DNA of 64,000 nucleotides from Firm-08 sp045541535 (lineage in GTDB: Bacteria > Bacillota > Clostridia > Oscillospirales > QAKW01), in contig JAZQJG010000034.1 of NCBI GenBank assembly GCA_045541535.1, positions 88,642-152,641 of the forward strand, in the 5' to 3' direction. The notes below the pieces were generated by a model, which was not told the DNA's origin, made no database searches, and saw only the letters and a program-made list of their open reading frames with translations. Shown in pieces: positions 44,345 through 53,566 of the stretch. The first letter of the stretch is position 1. Each line of letters starts with the position of its first letter. The translations under genes were made by a program, and so were the position numbers.

Positions 44345-45366
44345 TTCATACCTCTGTGCCCAAAATATTTCACTCTCATTTTGACTCGCTCCCAAAAATA
44401 AATACGTTTATTCCGGCGATAGATTTTTTTGTACTTTTGGTTGGATAAATCCAAAAGCTGCTGTGTTTTTTTAATCGGCAGTTGCAGTACGGGAAGCGCA
44501 GTGTAAAGTTTTGAAAACTGTTCAGATTGACGAATTTGTTCAAACCTTTGTATCTGCACTGAAAAAGAATTGTTTTTTTCTTGGTTGATACAGCCGATCA
44601 CCATATCAGCAAACTGCGCAAAAACCGCATTTTTGTAACGTTGCCGGTCATAAGCGGCATCAAGTTGCAAATCATATTCAAAATTTTTAACCACAATTTC
44701 ATAACGCTGACCGCAATATCGTCGCACGGCGCTGCCTTCTACTACCCGATAAAAATACAGATCTTCCGCAATATACAACATTTTACAGCCGTATATATAC
44801 AATTGCTGTAAAAACAAACGGTCTTCAAACAAAGGATATTTTTGAAAAGAAACGCCCGCGTTCTCGATGAGAGATCTACTAAACAATTTGTTGGTAACAA
44901 AGGTTTCAATATCTCCCTGATAATACAGCCGTTTCCAATTCTGCTCCCGCTCCGAAAAATCAAATGCACGTCCTACCGGATAATCGTGCCCATAATTCTG
45001 TCTTTTTCCGGGTATGATTCTTTTGCATATGCAGAGATCCGCCTTGTGGTTTACTGCTGCCCGGTGTAGTTTTTCCAGCATCGTTTTATCTATGTAGTCA
45101 TCCCCATCTATGAAAGATAAAAACTCACCATTTGCCACAGCCATTCCGGCATTACGTGCACTACTTACACCGCCGTTCGGCTTGTCAATCACAACAACAC
45201 GAGGATCTTTGTTTTTATAATCTTCACAAATTTCCAAACTACGGTCGGTGGAACCGTCATTTACCAAAATCAATTCAAGATCGGTAAAACTTTGCCCCAA
45301 TATACTATTAACACATTCTGCAAGGTATTGCTGACAATTGTAGACCGGTACGATAACACTGATCAT
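44341..45366 (-). CDS. Family 2 glycosyltransferase
   Basis: 341 residues: VIVPVYNCQQYLAECVNSIL, LILVNDGSTDRSLEICEDY, DKPNGGVSSARNAGMAVANG and FLSFIDGDDYIDKTM with the DxD. Very similar in its first 110 residues to the next upstream gene, suggesting duplication. Overlaps that gene by four bases. Confidence 0.9.
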   Translation of the reverse strand: MISVIVPVYNCQQYLAECVNSILGQSFTDLELILVNDGSTDRSLEICEDYKNKDPRVVVIDKPNGGVSSARNAGMAVANGEFLSFIDGDDYIDKTMLEKLHRAAVNHKADLCICKRIIPGKRQNYGHDYPVGRAFDFSEREQNWKRLYYQGDIETFVTNKLFSRSLIENAGVSFQKYPLFEDRLFLQQLYIYGCKMLYIAEDLYFYRVVEGSAVRRYCGQRYEIVVKNFEYDLQLDAAYDRQRYKNAVFAQFADMVIGCINQEKNNSFSVQIQRFEQIRQSEQFSKLYTALPVLQLPIKKTQQLLDLSNQKYKKIYRRNKRIYFWERVKMRVKYFGHRGMK

Positions 45367-46448
45367 TGTGTTTTCTCCATTGAATTTCTTCTGAATTTAA
45401 AATAAGCCGACGGTAAATGATATCGACACCAAAATAACAGGTTATAAAATACCACTAGCATACCGGCATTACAAATCCGACTGAGCGCAACCAAAACTTT
45501 TTGGTCAAACGGCAAAGGGCGTTCAGAGATCACTTTGACAGCTGCCCAAAACCTATCGTTGTTAAAAATGTATTTCTGGACTTCCTTCTTTTTTTGCTTG
45601 CAGGTTTTCTTTGCGCCCTTTCGATACATATTGCTAATGCAATCCGATTTGCCACCGACATACTCCTGTTGCAACCACCCCTTGTGTATTGCAAAATCGA
45701 TGTTCCAAAAAGAAAATAAATCCGTTATGGCATTGCTTCGCTTTTCACTCTGGCTCCATAAATTTTCACGATATTGAGTAACTGCCGACTCCTTATTTTC
45801 TTTGATATAGTGATAAAAAGATTCTTGCATTACGCCGATTCTTTGCACAAATTGCATACACAGGCAATTAAACAAAATATCTTCAATGGGTTCTTCTTTT
45901 AACAAAAATTGCAATTTATGGTCACGAATAACCGAAGCGGAATACAGTTTATTACACGGTGAATATAATAAACCGTTATGACAGGATTCCAATATTAAAT
46001 GCTGTATCTCTTCCGGTTTGGTAGCAATTTTGGCTTCCGAAAAACTTTTTTCTACCGAAAAACCTTCATCCACATAATCCATTTTTATGCCAAACATCAG
46101 CATATCAAGTTGGCTCTGATTCGACACATTGACCAAATGCTCCACAGCATTGTTTTCCAAAAAATCATCCGCATCAACAAACAGAAAATACTCGCCACTC
46201 CCTACCTGAAGGCCGGCGTTCCTTGCAGAACTGCTACCCCCGTTCGGTTGATCCACCACCCGAATTCTGGGATCCGTTTTTTCATATTGTTGAGCCAATA
46301 GCAACGTATCGTCCGTAGAACCATCATTAACCAAAATAATTTCAATATTATTGTACGTTTGTGCTTGAAGTGTATCAACACAACGGCCGATATAAGGGGC
46401 GGAGTTATACATTGGTACTACGATGCTAACTAAGGGAGCGTCACTCAT
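45363..46448 (-). CDS. Family 2 glycosyltransferase
   Basis: 361 residues: SIVVPMYNSAPYIGRCVDTL, IILVNDGSTDDTLLLAQQY, DQPNGGSSSARNAGLQVGSG and FLFVDADDFLENNAV. Likely a tandem paralogue of the gene downstream. The C-terminal tail is basic and has a hydrophobic stretch (MLVVFYNLLFWCRYH), possibly a membrane contact. Confidence 0.9.
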   Translation of the reverse strand: MSDAPLVSIVVPMYNSAPYIGRCVDTLQAQTYNNIEIILVNDGSTDDTLLLAQQYEKTDPRIRVVDQPNGGSSSARNAGLQVGSGEYFLFVDADDFLENNAVEHLVNVSNQSQLDMLMFGIKMDYVDEGFSVEKSFSEAKIATKPEEIQHLILESCHNGLLYSPCNKLYSASVIRDHKLQFLLKEEPIEDILFNCLCMQFVQRIGVMQESFYHYIKENKESAVTQYRENLWSQSEKRSNAITDLFSFWNIDFAIHKGWLQQEYVGGKSDCISNMYRKGAKKTCKQKKKEVQKYIFNNDRFWAAVKVISERPLPFDQKVLVALSRICNAGMLVVFYNLLFWCRYHLPSAYFKFRRNSMEKTQ

Positions 46449-46450
46449 TT

Positions 46451-47548
46451 TTAATTCTCCTCAAAAATATCGCGATGTCTTTGTGCCATTTCTTCAAACG
46501 TATATCCTTGAATCTTTTGCAAGTTATTCTTTGCCATTTTCTTCAAGAGATGATCATCGGAAAGCAGCTTTACCGTTGCTTCTAATAACTGATGAGCGTC
46601 CTCTGTTTTCACAATATAACCATTGCAGCCATCTTCAATCAGCTCCATACCGGCAACGCATCGGTCTGTCGTTATGACCGGCAAGCCGTGGGCCATAGCT
46701 TCGTTAATGACCAATCCCCAAATATCCTCACGAGTCGGCAATACAAACAGATCTGCCGCACGATAATACTCTTTTAACGCTGCTTTATCAATGTGGGAAA
46801 CGAAATATACGTTTTTCATACGTTGCGCGGCCACAATATCCAAGTATTCCTGCGTGGCTTCCCCGCCAATAATGCAAATTGCCACGTCATTTCCCAAAGC
46901 GCCGTATGCCTTAAGCATCACGTCGTATCCTTTGCGATGAATAAATTGCCCTACCGATAAAACCATTTGATTTTGAGTAATTCCCAGCTTTTCTCTCAAA
47001 AGCGCTTTCTCATCATCGCTGGTCGGGGAATCCAAAATATCTTTTTTATACAGAGACGAAAACTGATACGTACGAATGCGATCGAGTCTGGCACCATAAA
47101 AAGTCAAGTACTCCGTTGATTGGGCGCCGGTGCTGAAATACAAGTTTGCTCCACCTATAAAAAAGCGTTTGATCAGACGCAACAGCAAGTTCTCGTTTTT
47201 AACCAAACCGCCGTCGACTTCCAAAGCATATTTTCTTCTTATAAGCTTCAGTTTAAGAAGAGCGAGCATTTCCGTGGGCGAGCTATACGAAGAGATCACG
47301 ATTTGATCGTACTCCCCGTATGGAAAAAAGAGCAATTGGGAAGAAAAAGACCCCTCGCGGCCGACGTCTTTGGTTTTTAAAAAGATGGGGTTAAAATTCA
47401 CCGCCAGGGAATCGTCCCAATAATCAGGCACGCCCGTAGCGTGATATCTTTCAAACACAACGGTCAAATCGCAAAGCTTACCGAGTTCGTTAAAAAAATG
47501 AACTCTATAAATGGTGGGCATATTGGTGATCCAAAGCACCTTTTTCAT
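46451..47548 (-). CDS. Family 4 glycosyltransferase
   Basis: GT-B, 365 residues from the ATG at 47548 (the frame can start at a GTG three codons earlier). LSVGQFIHRKGYDVMLKAYG donor-domain opening and EDIWGLVINEAMAHGLPVI with E-x7-E. Its 5' end overlaps the polymerase gene by 44 bases, so initiation may depend on coupling. Confidence 0.88.
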   Translation of the reverse strand: MKKVLWITNMPTIYRVHFFNELGKLCDLTVVFERYHATGVPDYWDDSLAVNFNPIFLKTKDVGREGSFSSQLLFFPYGEYDQIVISSYSSPTEMLALLKLKLIRRKYALEVDGGLVKNENLLLRLIKRFFIGGANLYFSTGAQSTEYLTFYGARLDRIRTYQFSSLYKKDILDSPTSDDEKALLREKLGITQNQMVLSVGQFIHRKGYDVMLKAYGALGNDVAICIIGGEATQEYLDIVAAQRMKNVYFVSHIDKAALKEYYRAADLFVLPTREDIWGLVINEAMAHGLPVITTDRCVAGMELIEDGCNGYIVKTEDAHQLLEATVKLLSDDHLLKKMAKNNLQKIQGYTFEEMAQRHRDIFEEN

Positions 47549-48725
47549 CTTTATCACTTTCTTTCTTGTTCCAGGCCAATGCCATTCCGAAAAGTGCCCA
47601 GAGAAAATAACACTTCACCCCCGGTCCAAAGGGAGCGACTTGTTCAAAAAACGAATTCAGATAATAAAACAAAGCAATAATTAATAGGGCAAAATTATAA
47701 TCCGTACCGTTTTTTCTGAAACTGCTCCAAGCATAAAAGATGGGAATCAACGCCAAAACGTTAATCAAAACTCCGCCCAGCAAGCCAAGTTCCAGCAAAG
47801 CATCCAATTGCATAATCTCAATATACGCCTGCCCTTGACCAAAAAATGGTTTTTCAAAGAACAAATCGGGAAATTCACTGATCATCGTAATTCTGCCGGA
47901 GGAAATCCCATCCAAACCAAACTCCTCACGACCGGCAAACATAACGTCATAGATCAAAAAGTCACGAAATTCTGCGCTAAAAACAAAGATCAAAAAGAAG
48001 ATCGCCACAATCAGCTTACACAGCATTCTCGTACGATGATGATAATGCTTTGAAAACAAAACGGATAAGAACACCAAAGCCAAGCCAAGCAAAGTAGCTC
48101 TGCTCTTAAGCATTAATAATGTCACTGTCAAAAAAACGGTGCCGATGTCCATCAGAACGGTCATGCCGGGAATTTGAACCCTCTTTCTGAAAATCAACAG
48201 CAACACGACAACCGTCAGCAAAATCTGAGAAACAGAGTTTTTCGACTCATAAGCATATAACCTGGACGACCAATCAAATTCGGTAGCAAAAATCGCTATA
48301 TAAACAAAAGATGCAACCACCAGGCCGGAAATGATATATGCATAGGTGATCAGTTTGAATTGATCCGGTGTCCAAAAATGGGCCAGATTATAGCAGATTT
48401 GAAAAACAAACAAACTGAGCAAGAGCGGTCTGAGCAAATATACGCCCAAGGCGTTATATCCGAAGATCTCCATCACCAAGCACTGCAAAATAATGATCAC
48501 AGCCATGGTCATAATCTTATACACATCACTGATGCGCATCGCAACGTCTTTGCCCGAAGCAACAATAACGACTAAGGCCATCAAAATCCATATTCCATAC
48601 GTAAGCAATCTCATACCGGAATTGCCAATCAGATCCGGTACCTGCGAAATATTTGTGACAAACACAGTGATCAGAAACAGGACCGTAATATATATATTTT
48701 TATTGCTTTTTTGTTCTTTTTGCAC
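47505..48725 (-). CDS. Wzy-like polysaccharide polymerase
   Basis: Membrane protein of 406 residues and about 10-12 hydrophobic segments with a large loop near residues 270-310 (YDVMFAGREEFGLDGISSGR, then FFGQGQAYIEI), the layout of O-antigen polymerases/ligases. The start is GTG with GGAGAAAC ahead, inside the previous gene (26-base overlap). Assigned from topology and cluster position; the sequence family is very variable. Confidence 0.7.
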   Translation of the reverse strand: MQKEQKSNKNIYITVLFLITVFVTNISQVPDLIGNSGMRLLTYGIWILMALVVIVASGKDVAMRISDVYKIMTMAVIIILQCLVMEIFGYNALGVYLLRPLLLSLFVFQICYNLAHFWTPDQFKLITYAYIISGLVVASFVYIAIFATEFDWSSRLYAYESKNSVSQILLTVVVLLLIFRKRVQIPGMTVLMDIGTVFLTVTLLMLKSRATLLGLALVFLSVLFSKHYHHRTRMLCKLIVAIFFLIFVFSAEFRDFLIYDVMFAGREEFGLDGISSGRITMISEFPDLFFEKPFFGQGQAYIEIMQLDALLELGLLGGVLINVLALIPIFYAWSSFRKNGTDYNFALLIIALFYYLNSFFEQVAPFGPGVKCYFLWALFGMALAWNKKESDKDEKGALDHQYAHHL

Positions 48726-49824
48726 GTTTCTCCACCAAGCTTAGATATAATTCACACAGTTTTTTTGATTCTTCAAAAATATCATACCCGGCATCCTTAA
48801 TTTGCTCAAATACGTTCCTTCGCTGTTTCGAAAACGTATTAATCACATCACACCAAAGATCAACGCCGTCCTCATCTATGGGTAAAAATTGAATTTTCCC
48901 GGGTATAATAGCCGCCTCTGTTGAAACTTTGTCGGACACAAGACAGGGCACATCAGCGGCTTGTGCCTCAATCAAGGTCACCGGCAATCCTTCAAACAAG
49001 GACGGAAGCAACAGGACATCACACGCTTGTAGAATATCAGAAATATCGTGGCGCTGTCCCAAAAAACAAATCTTGTCTTGAACGTTTAATTGCGAAGCTA
49101 AAGCGTTAAGTTTCTTTTGATCTCCATCCCCGATCAATATCAGCTTGATGTTGCTATCAGGATGACTTGATTGCAACCTGTGCACCACACGAATGGAGAA
49201 AGTTTGATTTTTTAGAGTATTCAGATGCCCGATCTGACATAATGCCAGCGAATCTCCCAGCATCAATTGTTCTCGCATAACCGCGCGCTTGTTTGCATCA
49301 AACGAAAAGACTTTGGCATCAATTGCATTTGGGATCACAACACTATTAACTGCCTTTCCGTACAGCCAAGCGCAGGCCGCTTTTGAACATCCAAAATAAT
49401 GGGTAGCATATCGTTTTACCATCTTGCGCTGTAGTTCGCCGAGAATTTTCCTCAACATCCCCGTGCTTTGAGAAGAAGTGCTGTGAGAGTGAGAAATGCG
49501 AATGGAAATGCCGCAAGATTTGGCAATTTTTAAAATATGGGCATTACCGACGTCAGCGTGTGCATGGATAATGTCGTAGCGGTTTTCTGTAAAAATTTCT
49601 TTGAGTTGCCGTGTGTTTTTTTTGAAATCAATTGATTTGGGAACCACGTGATAAATTTTGGAACCTCTGCTGATGATTTCTTCATCGTGCACGCCTTCCT
49701 CAAACCCATGCACCAAAAAGTCAATCTGTATTTTTTCGGGTTCTATATGACGGTAATAGTTCATCATCATAGCAGATATGCCACCACGATCCATCAGACC
49801 ACCGTTTACATACAAAACTTTCAT
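48700..49824 (-). CDS. Family 4 glycosyltransferase
   Basis: 374 residues from the ATG at 49824, which overlaps the previous stop (TGATG) and has GAGG ahead. Starts MKVLYVNGGLMDRGGISAMM; IHAHADVGNAHILKIAKSCG in the acceptor domain; EGLPVTLIEAQAADVP in the donor domain. Its form (EpsF/CapM-like) is common in Gram-positive polysaccharide clusters. Confidence 0.88.
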   Translation of the reverse strand: MKVLYVNGGLMDRGGISAMMMNYYRHIEPEKIQIDFLVHGFEEGVHDEEIISRGSKIYHVVPKSIDFKKNTRQLKEIFTENRYDIIHAHADVGNAHILKIAKSCGISIRISHSHSTSSQSTGMLRKILGELQRKMVKRYATHYFGCSKAACAWLYGKAVNSVVIPNAIDAKVFSFDANKRAVMREQLMLGDSLALCQIGHLNTLKNQTFSIRVVHRLQSSHPDSNIKLILIGDGDQKKLNALASQLNVQDKICFLGQRHDISDILQACDVLLLPSLFEGLPVTLIEAQAADVPCLVSDKVSTEAAIIPGKIQFLPIDEDGVDLWCDVINTFSKQRRNVFEQIKDAGYDIFEESKKLCELYLSLVEKRAKRTKKQ

Positions 49825-51014
49825 CACAATACCTCTTCGTAAAGTTTCATATACTCCAAATACTTTTCTTGGGCCGAAAAGCAAGCGGGATCATGTGAAC
49901 AACGCCCTTCTTTACAAACCCGTTCAATAGCTCGTACAACCGCTTTCAAGTCGCCCTGCGGAACTACGTTTTCCTTTTGCATAATACTTTCGGGGCTTCC
50001 GCCGGTATCATACGTGATGACCGGCGTGCCGCAAGCGAGCGCCTCTAAATTTGTTGTGGGATAATTATCCTCATAAGTCAAATTTAGAAACACGTCGGCG
50101 CTACGATATAGTTCAGCCAGTTCCAAAGTACTATTGGTTCGGCAAATACCATTTACATTATCGGGAAGGGTCCGCTTCTGCTTCTCGGAAAGACCAACCA
50201 GAATTACCGAATAATCATTACCCAGCAAATCTGCCAATTTAACAAAATCATCCAATCCCTTCCTGGGGCTCCAGTTGCTTGCAACCCCCAACACCACCCG
50301 TTTGTCAGAAACATTTTCATAGCATTTGCTCACTGTATCGGACGGCCGAAAAACTGTAAGATCAATTCCGTTATGAATTGTAATCGCAGGATATTTACTT
50401 AAAAACGACTGTTTGACAAGATCGGTAAGCCAATTTGACGGAGCCACGAATGTCATACTCTTAACCGACGTGAACAGTGATTTCTTTTTTTGAAAATTTC
50501 TGGCAGAGCGATCCATCAGCCATGAGGTCGGATATTCCTTTTTCCGGGCACATTTTTGGCACGCCGATCTCCATTGATCACATTTGATATAATCAAAGTG
50601 TGCACAATGACCGGTAAACGGCCAACAATCATGAAGCGTCCAAACAACAGGTTTATTAAACCGTGCTAAAAATAGAAATAGCACCTCAACGTTGATATAA
50701 TAGCCGTGAATGTTATGAAGATGAATAACGTCAGGATCAAACTCTTTTACCCATTTAATGAATCGTTTGGTGGCAATTCTGCTTCCGAATCCGGAAGCAT
50801 CAAACAGCCGCGCCTTGAGCGCGTGAAGATTGACGTCGAACTTCGTGCCGATCTTCACAGCATATTTTTGAAATTGAGAAGGTACGTCTTCCCTTCCATA
50901 TGCAATTTTAACCTGATGTCCTTTTGATTCAAGGACTGTAGCAAGATCGGTACAAATTCTGCCTGTACTGCGGATACCGCAGACAGAGTTGATCATCAGT
51001 ATTTTCAACGCCAT
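49824..51014 (-). CDS. Family 4 glycosyltransferase
   Basis: 396 residues. Begins KILMINSVCGIRSTGRICTD; DVIHLHNIHGYYINVEVLF and WTLHDCWPFTGHC, plus a cysteine-rich stretch (CDQWRSACQKCARKKEYP) typical of a WcaL/WcaC-like subgroup; EDNYPTTNLEALACGTPVIT holds E-x7-E. A TTG two codons in (51008) has better SD spacing than the ATG and may be the true start. Confidence 0.88.
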   Translation of the reverse strand: MALKILMINSVCGIRSTGRICTDLATVLESKGHQVKIAYGREDVPSQFQKYAVKIGTKFDVNLHALKARLFDASGFGSRIATKRFIKWVKEFDPDVIHLHNIHGYYINVEVLFLFLARFNKPVVWTLHDCWPFTGHCAHFDYIKCDQWRSACQKCARKKEYPTSWLMDRSARNFQKKKSLFTSVKSMTFVAPSNWLTDLVKQSFLSKYPAITIHNGIDLTVFRPSDTVSKCYENVSDKRVVLGVASNWSPRKGLDDFVKLADLLGNDYSVILVGLSEKQKRTLPDNVNGICRTNSTLELAELYRSADVFLNLTYEDNYPTTNLEALACGTPVITYDTGGSPESIMQKENVVPQGDLKAVVRAIERVCKEGRCSHDPACFSAQEKYLEYMKLYEEVL

Positions 51015-51029
51015 TCTCCTGTTAAACGA

Positions 51030-52235
51030 TTATTTGGTCACGTCGTTCAAAATTCGTTCCAAGGTTGTAAAAAATTTATCTTGATGAAAATGTTCTTTGT
51101 AATATGCATAAGCATTATCGCCAAGCCGTTTTTTATCCGGTTCCGCTAAAAACGCATCTACGTTTGCGGCCAGCGCGTGTGCGTCCTCGGCTTTGGAACA
51201 GTAACCGCATTTTGCAGCATTGATCACGTCAGCGGTTTCACCGTCAATGGCCGCAATGATCGGGCGACCTGCCGCCATATAGGATTGCACCTTTCCCGGT
51301 AAAGTAAGACTCAAAACCGGATCCGCCTGCATCGTCACAAGTAAAGCGTCTGCCATTTGATAAAACTGCGGCATTTCCTCAAGGGGTCTTCTACCGTAAA
51401 AAATCACCGTTTCAGTCAATTGTTTATCTTTTGTCATTTGCCGCAACCGTTCAAGATCACTGCCACTACCGACGATATGCCAGCGCAGTTGCGGGTGCTT
51501 TGACTGCAAAAGTTCAGCCGAACGCAAAATCGTTTCAACGTTTTGCGCCGTCCCCACGTTTCCTGCAAACAATAAATCGGTCGTAGTTTTCGTGTCGGCA
51601 GCGACTGCAGGCGCAAAAATGCTTTCCGCATACTGGGGCAGATGTTCAATATTTTCCTTTGAAATCTCAAACTCACTCTGCAAATACCCAGAAAACTTAC
51701 CGGATGTGATCAAAATCCGATCCACCCCACGATAAATTTTTTCGGAAATTTTGTGAAAAATACGGTAGATCAGTGAGCCGTGCCGAATGCCACCGGCAAT
51801 CAAACTTTCCGGCCAAAGATCCAAGCAATACAGCAGTACCGGCACTTTATGCTTTTTCTTATATGCGAGCGCCGCGCTACCCATCATAACGGGAGAAAGT
51901 TGATTCACAAAAACGACATCAAAAGCAGTGCCGTCAGAGGCTTTGATTTTTTTAACAAAAGCGGTGGAAGAAAAAGCGAAACTGAAATAATTAAGTAGAC
52001 GGTATATCGCACCACTTTTGCGAGGAATCGTAAAACAACGGTGAATTTTAACGCCATTCATTGTTTCTGTCCGACGTTGTTTCTTCTCATATCCGGGATA
52101 GATCTCTCCTTCCGGATAATTAGGAACACCGGTCACAACTGTTACCTCATGACCGCGTCGCACCAATTCTTCGCATATATCCGAAATGCGAAAAGGCTCG
52201 GGTTTATAATATTGGCAAATCACCAAGAGTTTCAT
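51030..52235 (-). CDS. Family 4 glycosyltransferase (WbuB-like)
   Basis: 401 residues: MKLLVICQYYKPEPFRISDI and HEVTVVTGVPNYPEGEIYPG are characteristic of the WbuB/FucNAc-transferase-like group. Donor-domain GNVGTAQNVETIL and LPGKVQSYMAAGRPIIA. In several capsules this subgroup moves FucNAc, which would fit the UDP-L-FucNAc genes in the same operon (inference). Confidence 0.85.
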   Translation of the reverse strand: MKLLVICQYYKPEPFRISDICEELVRRGHEVTVVTGVPNYPEGEIYPGYEKKQRRTETMNGVKIHRCFTIPRKSGAIYRLLNYFSFAFSSTAFVKKIKASDGTAFDVVFVNQLSPVMMGSAALAYKKKHKVPVLLYCLDLWPESLIAGGIRHGSLIYRIFHKISEKIYRGVDRILITSGKFSGYLQSEFEISKENIEHLPQYAESIFAPAVAADTKTTTDLLFAGNVGTAQNVETILRSAELLQSKHPQLRWHIVGSGSDLERLRQMTKDKQLTETVIFYGRRPLEEMPQFYQMADALLVTMQADPVLSLTLPGKVQSYMAAGRPIIAAIDGETADVINAAKCGYCSKAEDAHALAANVDAFLAEPDKKRLGDNAYAYYKEHFHQDKFFTTLERILNDVTK

Positions 52236-52888
52236 AATTCTTTTTTGTTCGCTTCCTCATTTTCTCCTGCGGCTACTGCAACAGGCTCTTTTTTCATCTC
52301 TCCGGTACCACCCTCCGCAACACCTTTGTGCCTAAGCACACAGGTTATGGTACCGAAAAAGCATTTGCAATCAAAAGCAAAGTTGATACCATTCACGTAT
52401 TCTCCGTCCAGACGAGCTTTGATCTCCAACTCAAGTTCGTCTCTACCGTTGATCTGGGCCCAACCGGTAAGACCCGGACGAACGTCGTTTGCTCCATATT
52501 CATCACGCAAAGCAATCAGATCATCCTGATTCCAAAGAGCGGGACGTGGACCGATAATGCTCATCTCGCCCTTCAAAATATTCCAGATCTGCGGCAACTC
52601 ATCCAAACTGGATTTGCGCAAAAACTTACCAACACGGGTTATGTATCTCTCCGGAGATTTCAGCAGATGCGTGGGCATATCGTGAGGAGTGGAAACCTTC
52701 ATCGTTCGAAACTTGTACATTTTAAAACGCATCTTATGAATCCCAATACGCTCCTGTGTAAAAAATGCAGGACCGGGATCATCAATCTTGATAGCAACAA
52801 TCAAGATTAAAAACAGCCACCACAACAGGAGCAAACCCAAGATTGAAAAAAATATATCAAAAAATCGCTTAAAAAAAGATTTGTACAT
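52232..52888 (-). CDS. Initiating sugar-phosphate transferase (undecaprenyl-phosphate)
   Basis: Starts the repeat unit by moving a sugar-1-phosphate to undecaprenyl phosphate. About 218 residues from ATG 52888 (a GTG three codons upstream is possible). One N-terminal membrane re-entrant helix (FFDIFFSILGLLLLWWLFLI), then the bacterial-sugar-transferase core GIHKMRFKMYKFRTMK, SLDELPQIWNILKGEMSIIG, GPRPALW and GLTGWAQINGRDEL. PglC/WcaJ catalytic core form. First gene of the operon. Confidence 0.92.
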   Translation of the reverse strand: MYKSFFKRFFDIFFSILGLLLLWWLFLILIVAIKIDDPGPAFFTQERIGIHKMRFKMYKFRTMKVSTPHDMPTHLLKSPERYITRVGKFLRKSSLDELPQIWNILKGEMSIIGPRPALWNQDDLIALRDEYGANDVRPGLTGWAQINGRDELELEIKARLDGEYVNGINFAFDCKCFFGTITCVLRHKGVAEGGTGEMKKEPVAVAAGENEEANKKEL

Positions 52889-53022
52889 TTCCGTCACACC
52901 CTTTGTTATTGCAAAAGCAAAAGGAGGATCAACACGAATTTCATAAGCAAATCAATAAACTTGCACTTTAATGCACGTAGAGACTGCTGCGATTCGGGTT
53001 ACCTCCCATATCTTGTTTATAT

Positions 53023-53051
53023 ATTTTACTATATATTATTATAACTGTCAA
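53023..53051 (-). promoter_or_regulatory. Main promoter of the polysaccharide operon
   Basis: TTGACA (53046-53051) and TAAAAT (53023-53028) with a 17-base spacer, opening a leader of about 130 bases that contains no recognised riboregulator. Confidence 0.8.
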
Positions 53052-53070
53052 GTTAACAAGTAAAAATAGT

Positions 53071-53104
53071 ATAACCCCGCCGAGACTGTGCTCGGCGGGG
53101 TTAT
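53071..53104 (-). terminator. Terminator of the Cys-motif protein gene
   Basis: ATAACCCCGCCGAG / CTCGGCGGGGTTAT, a 14-bp stem with six-base loop, just after the stop at 53106. The T-run follows after four bases. Confidence 0.8.
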
Positions 53105-53105
53105 A

Positions 53106-53552
53106 CTAATTTTCAGCTATCATTTGATCCAACAAAACTGCAGCATATTCAACGAATACGGCGCACGGACGTTCTTTGTAAAACTTTTCATCTCTGGGGG
53201 TTGGTTTTGCGCCCGGGGTGGTTTTGAGTCCCGAAAGCAATTCCCTGCAACAAATAGTACCAAACTTTTCTTTAAAATCAGCGGCAAGTTTTTGAATGCG
53301 GGCATAATGCTCGGTGATTACACCTTTATCGCCGATATCGCTATATCCCCACAGGTAACCGGCTACCAGAAACATACCGGTTACGGCACCGCAGGTTTCC
53401 CGCATTCTACCCATACCACCACCAAAAGAGGAGGACAATTTAAGGCAGGTTTCCTTGTCCAATCCCATCTCATCCCGAAAGGCAGTGAATACTGCTTGAG
53501 CACAGTTATAACCGGAGCAAAATAACTCCCTTGCTTCTTTGATATGATCCAT
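53106..53552 (-). CDS. C_GCAxxG_C_C family protein
   Basis: A 148-residue protein of the cysteine-motif family named for its conserved pattern. Visible: SGYNCAQAVFTAF about residue 13, FGGGMGRMRETCGAVTGMF about 44, a CC pair at FGTICCRELLSG and a final Cys at RPCAVFVEY. The cysteines suggest a redox or metal-related role; some members sit beside redox enzymes. Here it precedes the polysaccharide promoter and follows an ABC operon. No function is proven. Confidence 0.85.
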   Translation of the reverse strand: MDHIKEARELFCSGYNCAQAVFTAFRDEMGLDKETCLKLSSSFGGGMGRMRETCGAVTGMFLVAGYLWGYSDIGDKGVITEHYARIQKLAADFKEKFGTICCRELLSGLKTTPGAKPTPRDEKFYKERPCAVFVEYAAVLLDQMIAEN

Positions 53553-53566
53553 ACTTTTCTCCTTTA

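Noticed and set aside
52897..53016. Riboswitch or small leader peptide in the capsule operon leader
   Set aside because: A 13-codon frame starting at an ATG exists but lacks an RBS, and no conserved riboswitch core is recognisable.
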